Source: Branchiostoma floridae
Lineage: Eukaryota > Chordata > Leptocardii > Amphioxiformes > Branchiostomatidae
Assembly (NCBI RefSeq): GCF_000003815.2
Contig: NC_049984.1
Span: 9,937,770 to 9,981,889, forward strand
Reading direction: 5' to 3'
DNA: 44,120 nt
Part shown: positions 1 to 12,600 of the stretch, in pieces
Numbering within the stretch: position 1 is the stretch's first letter
Layout of the letters: the number at the start of each line of letters is the position of its first letter
Notes under the pieces: generated by a model
The model's database searches: none
Told to the model about the DNA's origin: nothing
What the model saw: the letters and a program-made list of their open reading frames with translations, nothing else
Position numbers and translations under genes: made by a program

Positions 1-2
1 AG

Positions 3-404
3 CAGAACAACATTGATGTCAAGAAATTCCGTTTCGGCGTTTGGACCGAGAAATATGACCAAAATTGCGACACGTTGACAGAGGCCCTGAATGATAACCA
101 AACGGTAGGGAAGCTAGTCATCGCCGCTTGCAATGAAAACGACGTCGTTGAGTCTGTCAAAGACATCCTGGCTCGGCTTGCCGAGAGGAACAACACGGTC
201 AAGAGCCTTCAGATCATCGACTACAGCTACAAGGGACCACTCAAGTATGACGAGAGGATAGAGATGCTGAGGAAAGTGTGTACCATCGAGGAGATCAAGA
301 TCGACTCGGCGGCCAGAGTGTGGTATCCTGGCCTGCCACAGAACCCCAGCGAGGCCCAGCACACCATCAGGAGCACACCCATGACCCCCATGAGTACAGA
401 CTAG
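3..404 (+). CDS. C-terminal exon of an unidentified protein (5' partial), LRR/RNI-like pattern
   Basis: The frame is open from the first bases of the window to the TAG at 402-404 and gives the last 133 residues of a protein whose start lies upstream. I do not recognise the family. The segment alternates predicted strands (KLVIAAC, VKSLQIIDY, IEEIKID) with helices (VVESVKDILARLAERN, ERIEMLRKV), as in ribonuclease-inhibitor-like leucine-rich repeats, although the leucine spacing is degenerate. The end is a polar tail rich in T, P and S. It shares no motif with the CARD genes downstream and appears to be a separate gene. Coding status is well supported by codon-like composition and the long 3' UTR with a poly(A) signal; the product is not. 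Confidence 0.75.
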   Translation, partial: QNNIDVKKFRFGVWTEKYDQNCDTLTEALNDNQTVGKLVIAACNENDVVESVKDILARLAERNNTVKSLQIIDYSYKGPLKYDERIEMLRKVCTIEEIKIDSAARVWYPGLPQNPSEAQHTIRSTPMTPMSTD

Positions 405-1880
405 GTCAATGAGTGAATGGTGGACGTGTGACTTTTGGTTGAATTTGACTTAGTCTGAGCTACGACATCAACCACGCTCATTCACATTGGTCACGTCAGC
501 CATGGATGTTAATTACCATCTTGTCATTGGTCATATTCCGCACTTCTAGTCATTGTTCACATCATGCGTGTATGACAGCTCCCATCGCTATCACTGTTGA
601 GAATTAGTAGTGTACAAGACAACAGTCTCTCCTGGTGCGTAGGAAACTCAATGTGCTAACTTATGCTGCTTGTGATACTGGACCATTCAATAACGTATAG
701 TCAAGGAAACGACAACACAATAGCTTTCAACTAACTACTCAATGCAGATCGCTGGAAAAATGACGTTAGCTTCCGTGAAGTTCTTGTGGAAACAGCATGT
801 TTGTCTGTGTCACGCAGTTGAATACAGCTCGGTGATATTTTTGTGGCCGTGCTGTCAATTGTATTTCAAGATGCTTCAGTTCAAGTGATTGTACATTCTG
901 CTCACCGTATAAGACATTAGAACGAATGTTTGTGTAAACCAGATTTTGCACATTGGAACAATGCCGTTAGCTGAGTCTAAGGAACGTAGTAATGAAGTGC
1001 GTATTCTCTTGTACATGGATTGGGTTTTCTTACCTACGCAGTGAACGTAACGGTATGTAATGAGAGTGTACAAACATGTCGAATCAGCTCTCTGTATTGT
1101 ACTGTAAGATGGATTATTGTCACATGTGTATAGTTGGAAAGCGTGTAGTCTACCAAGCCGCTTTTTACACCCAAAATGTCTACTGACTGTGAAAAAGACG
1201 AAAGCATCAGTCTAAAATGTTCATTTACAATTTGATGGGAGAAAACTGATAGCATACAGTAACGTGGGGGCTTTGCAGTATAAAGACGCCCTCTTGCGAC
1301 ACTATGTGTTACTGCTGCACAGTTACGCGTTCTGTTTTTGTGAAGAAAAACTTGCTGTGTTGACAAAGTTGCGCAAGTAGTTGAAACCTGCAACATCTGT
1401 AGTTAGTGCCGTGATTTCTTTCTGTTAAATACTGTGGAATTTGTTCGCGTAGGCCACGTGTTGAACGTAACTGCAACTTTGGACGGTTTTTGAGGTCCGT
1501 GAGAATACAGGGAATAGCTGTAGAGTAAGGATGATAAACTTGTTCATAGATGAAGTTTTGTTAACCGTTTTGTTTTTATATGAGAAATGTCTACCTTCGC
1601 ACTAGTAATGGGAGCCACGTTGTGGGGTTTATCACTATATTGAGTATGAATATCTTTGATTTTGCCATGTTGTACCATAATGGCCTTCTGTATATGGAAT
1701 GTCCGGTGGACAATGTGTAAGACTGCAGTGAGGAATGCTACAGATGCATGGTGAATAGAAACGACGCTGTGACAGCAAATTTTGCAAAAAGCCGCTATAA
1801 CTGTACTTGTATACATGTAATATGAATGTATGCCGCAACTGGAGATTATAACAATAAAGAGTACTAACCTTACGATGAGT
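405..1880 (+). other. 3' UTR of the upstream gene, with poly(A) signal
   Basis: There is no credible coding sequence. The first clear AATAAA after the stop is at 1853-1858, so the 3' UTR is probably about 1.45 kb long. Antisense ORFs here lack codon bias and splice signals. Confidence 0.55.
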
Positions 1881-4860
1881 CGGTGTTTTATTTGTACCTT
1901 CGCTAGAAGGTTATGTTTTCGGTAGCGTTTGTGTGTATGTTTGTGAGTGGAAATCATAAGTCTCGGAGGCCTGGATTAATTGTACATATATATAAATATT
2001 TGGTATGTGGGTAGATCTTGACGAGACCTTACACAATTAAATTTTAGATCCCCTTAGATTTTATTTTACAGCAGTGGAACTTCCGGTTTTGACATCTGCA
2101 GTGCTGGACATGCGGTGCTGTGGATTGGTAGATAGCTCATGAGTCAGAGAGTATTAAAGTGGTGTATGTTTGGGGCCCCTATTGGCATTTCTGGGAACTG
2201 CAGTAGCCGGTTTAGTTTTAGACTTTGACCGATCGTTATGATTTTTGGTGTGCAGATAGCTTAAGTGATGCTTGATATAATTTAATGGGAGCGGCACTGT
2301 GGATCAGAGTATGATCGGGTATGATGTAATCCAGACTAAAATGTATAAATACTAGTATGCAAACTCACGTCCAAACATCTTAGAGATCCAGAATGACCTG
2401 AAAGTCAATTAACTTACCTTAGATGTTAGTTCTTCCCGCAACATCGTATTGGTCGACAAAAGGCACTAGTTGACATAAGAATGATCTGAATTTATTTGTA
2501 GACACAGCGCGAGGAGCGCAAAAGTGTCCACATGCGAAATCAATTACACACGTGTTGAATGCGCTACTCCAAAAGATTAATAGCATTTAGCGAAGGTATT
2601 CCTTCAAACTGTTCAAGGTAGAAATATCTGTTTGCTTTAAGTGATGTTGGTTTTTTGGTGCGAACAGAAAAACTGAGCTGAGAGAGTTGCCATTTGAAAT
2701 GTGACCGATAGGGGGCGAGCGTGAACTGCGTCGTACAGGTAAGTTGCCTCTGGTTAACATCAAACTAAATTTAGTAAACAAGTGTTCTTCTGTCAGAGCT
2801 AATGAATATTGACTGATGATATCAATTGTTACAAAGATATTTGCCTCTCGGCTTTTTCTAAAGTTAACACGTCGTAAGAACTTGGCAAACATCGTAGATA
2901 CAAATCACTACAATCATGGTTTCGACGAAAAAAGGAAATGTCTGTTTGTTGACAATACATGGAAAGTTAAGTCCAGTCAAAAGTTCGCCACAACAGCAGG
3001 GAATCACGCTCCACTGCATTAGGGATATTTCTAAAGTTGTCTGTCCGTACACGCCTGGCTGCTTCATTGGGATAACAATTCAACAGGGCAACACGAGAAG
3101 AACAAAAGCTGAGAAACTGGTTCTGCCGCATCGCATGCAGGTGGTGGGCTTGCTTGTCGCGACCTCAGCCTACAAACACAGGCTTTTGCACCTTCTTACA
3201 GCTCAAAAAGGTCACGAAAAAGTTCTATAAGTTGTCTGCAAGATTCTCACTGGCTTGCTGAGCAATTATCAACTTCACCAGGAGTCTGCCGGAAGACTGA
3301 GTGTTAGCCAAGACTGTCCACATCTCGGTAGGTAAGTGATTTTGTTACCATGTGGTGTTTGCCCTGCCCCGTTTGGCTGACCCCTATATCGACTAGTGAT
3401 AAACTAGAAGTGTCAGGTGCGCTGGAACTGTTGACCCTTGAACAAACATGGCACAGGACGGGCGCGTCTATTGGTAAAAGTCAACAACAAACGTGTCTGT
3501 GACTCGAATTCTTGATTTTACCTACATGTTTTCCGTTTACATACACGAGAGTTAATGGGATGTGTCTTCAGCCTAGACTTGTGCGAGAATGGGGCAAATG
3601 GGGTAAATATTTACCCGTGAGAGTTCTACAAGGGGGACACAATATTTTAATAAACAGCATTCCAACGAATATAGAGTATATACAAATGTTTCTCAACATT
3701 TGTTATAGCGCTCACGCTGCAAACCATGTCAAATACAAAAATGTATCACGTAAAAGTTTGGTCGACTCGCATGGACGGACGTTGGTCTGTCTTACGTTTC
3801 TTTCATGATGAGGCCACAGCATGTAAATGTTATGGAGGACATCAGCGCGCGCATTGATTGGCTCATGTTTGCCTGATCTCCCCCTCTTGTTGAAGTTATC
3901 TTTGCCTCTCTTAAAGAAAAAGAAAGACATTTTGCCCCCCCCCCCCCCCCGAGATGGTCAACATAGGTACAACATGACAAGAAACTACGTAATATGGAAA
4001 CATTTGATAGTCTTCATTGTACTTGTACAAGTAACGTTAACACTTACGTGACTGCAGTTGTGTAGCAGTTGCTTCAATTCTTGTTACAACTTTTTGTCTG
4101 TATTTTGACAAGTTCGGCACCTTGTGTTTTTTAACCAATCGTTTTCTCGCTTATGTATTAGATGTTGAGTATACAGAAGACATCATCCATAGAGTTCTTT
4201 TGCTGTTGTCTTTTAATTTCTTTACGAGTCACTGTCAGGATATTCGAACTTGCGTTTGTTCCTAAGTTTGGATGGGGAAATCAGACGAGTGGCGAACCAC
4301 GATTTCAATATTTAGATGAAAGATAAAAGGTACAATGTTGACACAACATTGTCAGGTTTTATCCCCACCTCAATACACACCCACCTCCTGTACCCCCCAC
4401 ATGACCCCAGCTGTCTCTACCTACTACTACTAGTGCCTTTGTTCGTTTCTTGGAAGGTTCATTGTTTCTTGGGAATAGTGTTCAAAATCAACGTCGCTCT
4501 GCATGTAGCCTAGTCAGTCAGGCATCTCACGTATGAATCCAAACTGGGTCACAGGAGATAACATCAACAGGAAATATATTTTGAAGAAACCTGATATATA
4601 TAATTTTGATACTGATAAGTAACCTATCTGTTGAAAAGTCGCTGCCAACTTTCTCTGCACGTTTCCCGAAAAAGCACATCAAATGACAAGTTTTATTTAC
4701 ATGCAAACATGTACATTTTGTTTATCAAATATCAACACTCGTTTCGCCCCCGGCACATTCTCGGTAGAAGACCTCACTGGATAATTATGTCTACGAAAAC
4801 CTGCCCTATGAACCGTACCTGCTTGAGGTGGGTTGGGCCTGCATCTCTGTGAACTTATGC
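1881..4860. other. Intergenic spacer without a recognisable gene
   Basis: This stretch is AT-rich with only short ORFs. It holds a poly-C run (3935-3950) inside a dispersed repeat copy. An ORF at 2916-3230 has no recognisable domain or splice context and was not called. Confidence 0.6.
3838..4005 (+). repeat. Dispersed repeat, copy 1
   Basis: The segment resembles 11020-11140 in the same order: ACATCAGCGCGC, a CATT-ATTG block, GCCTGAT, ATTTTGCCCC or a similar pyrimidine run, GAGATGGTCAAC and a GGAAAC-containing end. It includes the poly-C run at 3935-3950. It is probably a fragment of an interspersed element; the family was not identified. Confidence 0.5.
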
Positions 4861-4864
4861 CCAA

Positions 4865-4929
4865 CCGCCATCTTGTCCTGTTGTGTCAACTCTAGCGTCG
4901 GCACCTGTCAGGAAAGCCAAGAAATCAAG
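4865..4929 (+). promoter_or_regulatory. Candidate gene A promoter/first exon with YY1-like site
   Basis: CCGCCATCTTG at 4865-4875 is the reverse complement of CAAGATGGCGG, the classic YY1 site of metazoan core promoters. A plausible splice donor (AAG|GTATCT) follows, giving an exon end at 4929. The gene A start codon lies just after an acceptor at 5976-5977, so a noncoding first exon must lie upstream and this is the best candidate. This is inference only; no transcript evidence is available. Confidence 0.35.
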
Positions 4930-6012
4930 GTATCTGAAAAACTGCGTTGATAATCACTATATGAAGAGAGCCCATTTGTAAAGAGATTGAAATGTGTCCT
5001 CATTAGTTGCGTTTAAGGGACTAGTTTGATATATACTGTTCCTTTTTGTTCTGCCGATCTCTGACAAAATACATATATGAGTACCAAGGGAAAAGGCAAG
5101 TGTCAGTGACAAACAACAACCTACCCTAAAATTGTCGGTCAGCCCTAATTGCTAGGCTAAATTGCATGCATGGATGCGGTGGTGAAGAAAATATGGTAGC
5201 CAAGATGCCTCGGAATGCTTTGAGTCCAAAATGTTCTCTAACGAATGCAGTGGGCTGAGATTGTCGAGACTTGATATTTCTATTGTACACTAGGGATTGC
5301 CAAAATGGAAGACCGGCTCGCGTCGGTAGTCTCACAGTATGCTAAACGAGATTGCATACTATAACTTATAAGTCATAGGCTAGTCTATACAAAATTAAGA
5401 CTACATGCCCAGACTTCAGACCAAGTCTCTCCAAACAGTGCTTTTAATTGTCCCATCCTCTAATCATAATCATTGCTGTTAACACCTGCCATTCCAAATA
5501 CCAGATGATATACTGTAACAACTTCCTAATGACGTGTATAGGTGGTCTCGTCTCTGCATATATTATGAGAGTCTTTAGTTGTAGTGTACATTATTTGAAA
5601 GCTTATGGCGCTAGTTCTTATGCTCGTTCATGTTTGACATGGTTTTCAGGTTCAGATTCGTGAACATTTTGTAGATTTTTATTGAAAGAAAGATCAAAGG
5701 CAAGGACAAATGCATTATCAGTACGAATTCATGGTAAAAGTATCAATAACGTTTTGTATTTCGGTGTTATGAGTAAAGTTCTGAATATTTTTCACAAATA
5801 GATTCAACACAGTTTCACAAGATATGTTGATACTCCATTTTCAATGTGAAGACGAAAACACAATCATATACCAAACACTTTACTTAAACACTGAATGCTG
5901 AACTCTATCCCAGCATGCATCACCTGTATACATTATGAAGATAATACATTAATAGTGATAAAACACTTTTTTTCCAGACTTTACCTGCTGAGTTGTCCCC
6001 AGGAGCGCCACC

Positions 6013-6674
6013 ATGCGGCCTCGTGTGAAGGCCAAGCTGGCGCACCACCGCGCCATGCTGGTGGGGGAGATGAAGCCCCTCCCCATGTTCGGCTCTCTCA
6101 TCGAGAACAACGTGCTCACGCCTGCACACTTAGACAAGGTCCTGCCTGGTGAGGAGAGAAAGGAACTGAATGAAAAGTGAGTGCTATGTGCTTTTTATAG
6201 CATGCTATGGTGAACAATAGCCACAGATTTAAAGACAATTACTAAAACAGACTAATGAGCTCTACATAGTACTCCAGTTTAGGGACTAATCAATAGTTCA
6301 TAGCTGCCAAGTACTAGTGTTATTGCTTCTTAAGACGGCAGTGATGAATATGAGAGCCTTTAGCCTCCTTGAAACGTTGGAGGCCATTTCACTCGGATGT
6401 TTCTGACAACACTATCTGTGAGCCGGTTCCAGGTACTGCCTGTTGCGAGTATGAATTTCCTGCCAGATAAGTGCATGTGTTCTTGAGACAGGTGCGGCGA
6501 GACCAATTGTCTTGGCATAGCTTTTTTTTATCAAACTCAAGTCATTGTGTTGGGTGTTCATGAGCAGGTTGTTGGACATTATCCCGACGAGAGGCGACGC
6601 TGCTTTCACTGTGCTGGGAGAGGGACTGGAAGCGAGTCTACAGGGTCATCTAGCTTACCTCCTCGACCCTGAAG
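6013..6674 (+). CDS. Gene A exons 1-2: CARD 1
   Basis: Coding parts are 6013-6176 and 6568-6674, joined by a phase 2 intron in the lysine of NEK|LLD. The translation has the CARD pattern: a basic first helix, [20 protein letters not shown], then a DKVLPGEE turn, [17 protein letters not shown], and a last helix ending GHLAYLLD. The motifs PLPxFGxL, NNVLT and LLDIxPxRGDxAF recur in the other CARDs of this cluster. Confidence 0.85.
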
Positions 6675-9600
6675 GTAAATATGTTTCTTCGTCTGTCATC
6701 CAGGTGATCTATGGATACCTAACGAATCTGCTCACAACTCAAAACTACTTTCGTCAAACCCAGCGTTTTACAATAAGTTTTCCAGCAACATTATACAGAT
6801 AAGTTTACAAAGATGTTCATAATGGTCATCTGTTATCTTTCTGCATAAATGACTTGAGTATCCTAACATTAAAACTGGTCCTCACGTAGGTAGGGAAGAT
6901 CCTGATGAGAAGGAGGAAGAGGAAGACAGGAAGGACAAGAAAGCGTCACCGAAGAAGAAGATCGGACAGCTTACCAGACAGGTATGTGTCATTGTTGCGC
7001 GGTGTTACATAACTGGTTGTACGGTGTTACATAACTGTAGTCTGTCTGTTGTTGTTACATAACTGGTCGTTTGTCGTCTTGTACTCCTACATTGAGTAAT
7101 ACTTTTTGGGCCTGTTGCCAACACATGGTAGGGAATGATATGATATCAATTTTATCTAAAATCAACATGTAATATCAGTATCCATGTTTTCTGAGACATT
7201 GTGTCTTTGAATCGCGATAAAATAGTATCCCAGTTCTATTTGTGCTGTCCTTACTTTGGCATACACAACTTCAACAAAATTCCATGTCTGTTGTATGACC
7301 ATCCATACGATATCTGCACAAAACCATCCATTCAATCTTAATATGCGAGTTGCTACATCTGGGTACGAAACGAGGGGCACGTTGATGACATTTTGATCAC
7401 ATTCCTTCTTGAATCAGATCTCGCGCATGGGCAGCAGGTCTTCCATGCGGCCGGAGTCACGAGACCAGCTGGTCAAGCACAAGGCGACCCTGGTGTCCGA
7501 GATGCAGCCGCTACCTCTGTTCGGCCTCCTCATACAGGTGAGCACGGATGTACCTGTTGTCGAAGGAGCGATCACCTAGTTCTACAGAGTTGTCAAGAGA
7601 ACAGGACAGCATCACAGAACAAAGGCTGTCATAGAAAGTATAGTCACTGTTTTAGGCAGAAGTCGACTTCCAATTCCGGCAAAGTTTGTCTTATTTTTTG
7701 TCTGGTAAAATCATGCTGACAAATCAATTTCTACAACATTCTCTTCTTTTTTGTTCTGTCTAGAACAACATCCTGTCACGTGACATAGTGGATAGTATCC
7801 TGTCTCCCGATGACGAGAAGAAGATAAACGAGAGGCTGGTGGACATCTTACCAGAGAGGTCAGCTGACATGCGCCAACTTTAAGATGTGTTGCTAAAAAT
7901 TTTGCTGAAATACAGTATTTAAGAAATTACGTTTGAAATGAGTTTTGAGCAGTAAATCTGCTGAATGGGCATGAAAGTTTTTTTATAAACTAAAATGAAT
8001 TCGAAATGACCACAAGCAAATGTGTGCTATTTTTGTTTTCGGTCTGAAACTCATCGTTTTTTCCAGACCTGACTCAGCCTACAAGATGTTTGTCTACGCG
8101 CTCCGGGGGAATGGGCAGGGCCAGCTGGTGGATGTGCTGGAGGGAGACATCAAACCTGCGAAATACAGGCGGGACTCCGACACAGGTACGTCTGCTCCTC
8201 GTTTGATACTATTTCATCCGTCCGTCCGTCCGTCCATCCATCCATCCATCCATCCATCCATCCATCCATCCATCCATCCATCCATCCATCCATCCATCTT
8301 TTTCTTTGTTATAGTCAAAGATGTAAACAGCCACAATAACTAGCCACTGTATATATACAATAGATAGTTTCACAGTGACACATATTATTGCTGCAGTACA
8401 ATGTGAACCTCAAGTGCCCTGAGGAAGGTGACAGACGGTCACCGAAATGTAGGTGAAAATAAAGCTCTGGTTAAGTGAAAAGAGTCTCTTTGTTTGAGTA
8501 AGAATGACAAGAGAGATGGCAATATTTGTGCTCTCTTTTCAGGTGTCGATAAGAAGCCAGCCAGAATGTCCCGTGATTCTCTGGGAGCGGCTAAGACGGC
8601 GTTTGAGTCCGTGTACGGGTCTAAGGAGAACCTGTTGGATGACGGGAAGAAAAAGCCTGTCAACCCGGGGCCTGGCTGGCAGAGTACGGCCACCACACCA
8701 ACCCGCAGCACAGGGTCCAGGTACAGTAACACACAGTTCTTGAGAAGGAAAATGATAATTCGAAGAGGGTTAAGTTGTAAACAACCAATGCATATATCAT
8801 TTGTTTTACCATATGGCCTCCGTCAGTCAATATTCATTTACCATGATACAACCCTAATTCACAGCCAATCTACAGCATCGGCTATGGCTAAACAGTCCTA
8901 TGCGCAAAAGGCAGTATCTGCCACATAAGTCACATTTGTGTACTGACTCAAGTCTATGGGTAAGTTGTTTCTACGGATCCGCGTTTCTTCTGCGCTGCAC
9001 TTCAGCAACGCACATGCGATTTAGTGCCCAAGCAACAGCCTATATGATGATTCAATATCGATTCTTTTACAATAAGTTCAATAGATGGGAACAAGAAAAA
9101 CTATACCATTGCCTAGTTTAGAACCAATCACTCACAAGTCACGGTGTTGTTGTAGACCGTCGTCCCGACCATCGAGTACAAGCAAAGACAGGACGGCGAG
9201 TCAGAGCAGCGAGGACGGCGAGACAACACCGAAGAGGAAACTGAGTGAGTACAGCGCCACTCCGCCCCGCCAGGAGATGGACTGGAAAAACGTGGAGAGA
9301 GACAATGAGGACCTACGGGTGGGTCAAGCATGTATGGTACAACTAGAAAGATATGGATAGGAAGAAGAGCTTTACAAACTTTGCAATATATGTCAATCTG
9401 CATATTCATGTACATGGGAGATGAACTATGTACTAGTCTAGTCTAATCTAATCTAAGAATAAAGACAATCTAGGTAATATCATATAAGCTTCAGAACATT
9501 ATGCCAATATAGCAGTCTCGTTTTTGCATTGAAGGACGTGTATATGAATTGAATTGGCAGTAGGTAGATGTATGAGCAGGACTTGATAATAACATGTTTA

Positions 9601-12600
9601 ATATCTCTGTCTTGGTATGTGGTAACATGTTTGTGGAGTGGCGTACGTAAATGCGCTGCTTTGTAGAATGTAGAAATGGTAAACATAAGAGAAAGTATTG
9701 AAAAGTGTTTGTTAAGTAACAAATAAGAAGCTTAAGTTAGATTTGCGCTTCTTACTGACTAATTATTAATTACGGGAGCTCAATATCATTACTTAAGAAA
9801 TAGAGGTAAGGCCTCTTGGAAGGCTCTTATTTTAAAGATTGTTCTCCTACTCTATATGTAGCGGCGAAGGTCCTCCATAGACGCCCGGAATCTGACGATG
9901 ATTCGGACCGGGATGAAGGTGAAGCAGCGGCAGCTCATCTTCGCCAACAGACCCGCTATTGTAGACTCCATACAGCTCGACTCTGTCTTAGACCACATGG
10001 TCAAGGTACGTAGGCATTGATGTTTATGTGTAGATATAACTGTAGTAGATGGTATCCAAGAAGACCTAGGTTCTAGGAAATAATAGAATATGAAAGGTAC
10101 TGTATGTAGCCATTAATGACGTATTCGTATAGAGCATATATGTTCAAGGTGATTCGCCCCGTTGATCCAGATTTACGGTCCATGCGTTCTGTGAGCCGTG
10201 TTGCTATGCCTCGCTCATCGGGTTATAGGTGATGGGTTTAATTCCACGTCAAAGTTCCCATTTTGTTTGCATATTTTTTACGTTGAAAAAAACTTTTCCC
10301 TCACAAATATTACGAAAAGTAGAGAGGGTGAAGAAACTGAAACCTGGTTGTTCTTAAAGCTGGAGGGATATCTTTTTAAAGCCTTCACGGCTTTTCTGCT
10401 TCAGCTATATTTCCTGGAAGAGACGGCCTCTCGTCTTGAGGGTGCACAGCCTCAAATTGAGACCCCAAAAACTGTGGTGTGCATAATGCAAACGAACGTG
10501 CTTTTTTTCTCCTGACAGGAGGGTGAGTTTACCCAGTCGCAGGCGGACGAACTGCGGAAGATGCCGTTCCGCTTCTCCAGAAACTCCCGGTTCGTGGACC
10601 TGCTGCTGACCAAAGGCTCGCACAACTACAACGCGTTCTGCGACGCGCTGAAGGAGTCGGACCAGCTGGAGCTGGCGCGGGTCATGGAGCCCGGCAGGTG
10701 GACTGGAAAAGGTGCGCTTTTCGATTACGTATCCTATATCCACATAAGTCCATGTGGCATCATGTGTGGTGTAACTGGTAGAGTGTTAGGCTCGTAATCT
10801 AGAGGTCCCGGGTTTGATACTCGCCATGCCCCGGCGTTGTACCCCTGGGAAAGGCACGTTACACGACTTTTCCTGATGGTGGAGTGACGCTCACCGGCCT
10901 ATCTGTCAAAAGTGTACCAAAAATATACTTCTTTTGGTGTGCCATTGTTCACATGTACGTGTCAACATTTTCCACTAAGAACCGTAATTTTTATCCCACA
11001 GCAGGTAGATTTCATGGGTGACATCAGCGCGCTCATTTATTGTCGCCTGATTTTGAAAAAAAAATAGAAATTTTTCCCCTCAAGAGATAGTCAACGTGAC
11101 GGACAAAAATAGGAAATTATGTCGTGTTGGAAACTTTTATGAAACTTTTTTCTAAATCCATTAAAGATTAAAATCGTTTCAGTAGAATTTCTCAGTCATT
11201 CTGAGGTGTAAAGTTGAAAACGCTCCACATTTCTAAGGCATCACTTTTAAGGGAAACATTGCAAAGTAATCTAACACATTGTCAATCAAAATTTGCAGCC
11301 TATGTTTGCACGTAAGAGAGTAAGGCCGAAGCATTTTGGTCAATGGTAAAAGTATTAAAGGGTCTTTCCTTCCGTTTTTCTGTCCAGAATATTCTCCGGC
11401 GAAGCTTCCCCCGCGGAAGGATGAATCCGTGGAAACCACTCCCAAGAAGAAGTGGAAACCGAGTTCCCTCTCTGAGAAATCTCCCGCCACAAAACGGCGG
11501 GAACTGCAGGAGAAGTACGGCGCCGCTGACAGCGTGCCCGATGTACGTCTGGAGGCGCTGAAACGGAAAGCTAAAGAAAAGGAACTGAAAGAAAAGGCTG
11601 TTGCGACGGAGAAGGACAAGAAGATGATGAAAGATGTCGGTGTTGGGAAAACCCCTCCGCCGGTCAGAAAGTCGCAAACCGTGCCCCCTGTGGAGAAACA
11701 TATCGAAACTGAGGAGACCAGAACTGAGAAAATACCTTCATTGGCAAAATCATTGGGCGAGGACCTAGATGGACATGACACTAAGTCAAAACTACCAAAG
11801 TCCCCACCAAAAGACCGCAAAAGAAAATCTATCCCTGAACGGAGCGCGTTCATCATGAAACCAGACAGCCCTCCGCCCGAGGTAGATAAGAAAACACCTA
11901 GCCCTCCAGCCAAAGTTGTCGAGAAAACACCTAGTCCTCCACCCAAAGTTGTCGAGAAAACACCTAGTCCTCCACCCAAAGTTGTCGAGAAAACACCCAG
12001 CCCTACACGTGAAGTTGTGATGAAAACACCGAGCCCGCCACCTCAAGTTAGTCCAAAGCTGAAGGCGGAAAAGAAGGAAAGGCGTTCTCCAGAAGACTTA
12101 ACCTTCAGTCCTAAATCGTATGGAATAGAGTTAGAATCTCCATCCCCTGCGAAGAAACCAGTACCTTTAAAATCAGTCCCTAAAACTCCCAGTCCACCTC
12201 CTGAAGTTCTACTGGACAGTCCCAAAAGCCCTCCGAAGTCCCACTCACGTCCAACCGTGGAGCTTGTGTTTGAGGATGAGGATGAGGAAGTCGACGCAAG
12301 GCCAGTCACGATTGGTCAGGTGCTGGACGAGAGGAAGAGAAAGTTGGAAGAAATTCGGCTCAGGATGCAAGAGAGGAAGAAGAGTCTGAAGCGCGATGAT
12401 GAGGAAAATAATATCAAGATTGTGGCAGGGTCAAACAGTTCGTCCCCATTAAGTAATGGTGAGTCTGTGAAAAGCTCAGAACGAAGAGGATCGGAAGATA
12501 CAGATGAAGGTGTGGACGTCACCACACCACAATCTCCCAAACGCATACCACCTGCAAAAATGGAAGAAATAGGCAAGATATTCGGAGTATCATCCAGGAG

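Noticed and set aside
2916-3230. 104-codon open frame upstream of gene A
   Set aside because: No domain, no start context, no splice signals and no paralog; likely chance or decayed repeat.
10771-10820. tRNA gene
   Set aside because: A and B boxes are present, but there is no acceptor-stem pairing and a SINE body follows.
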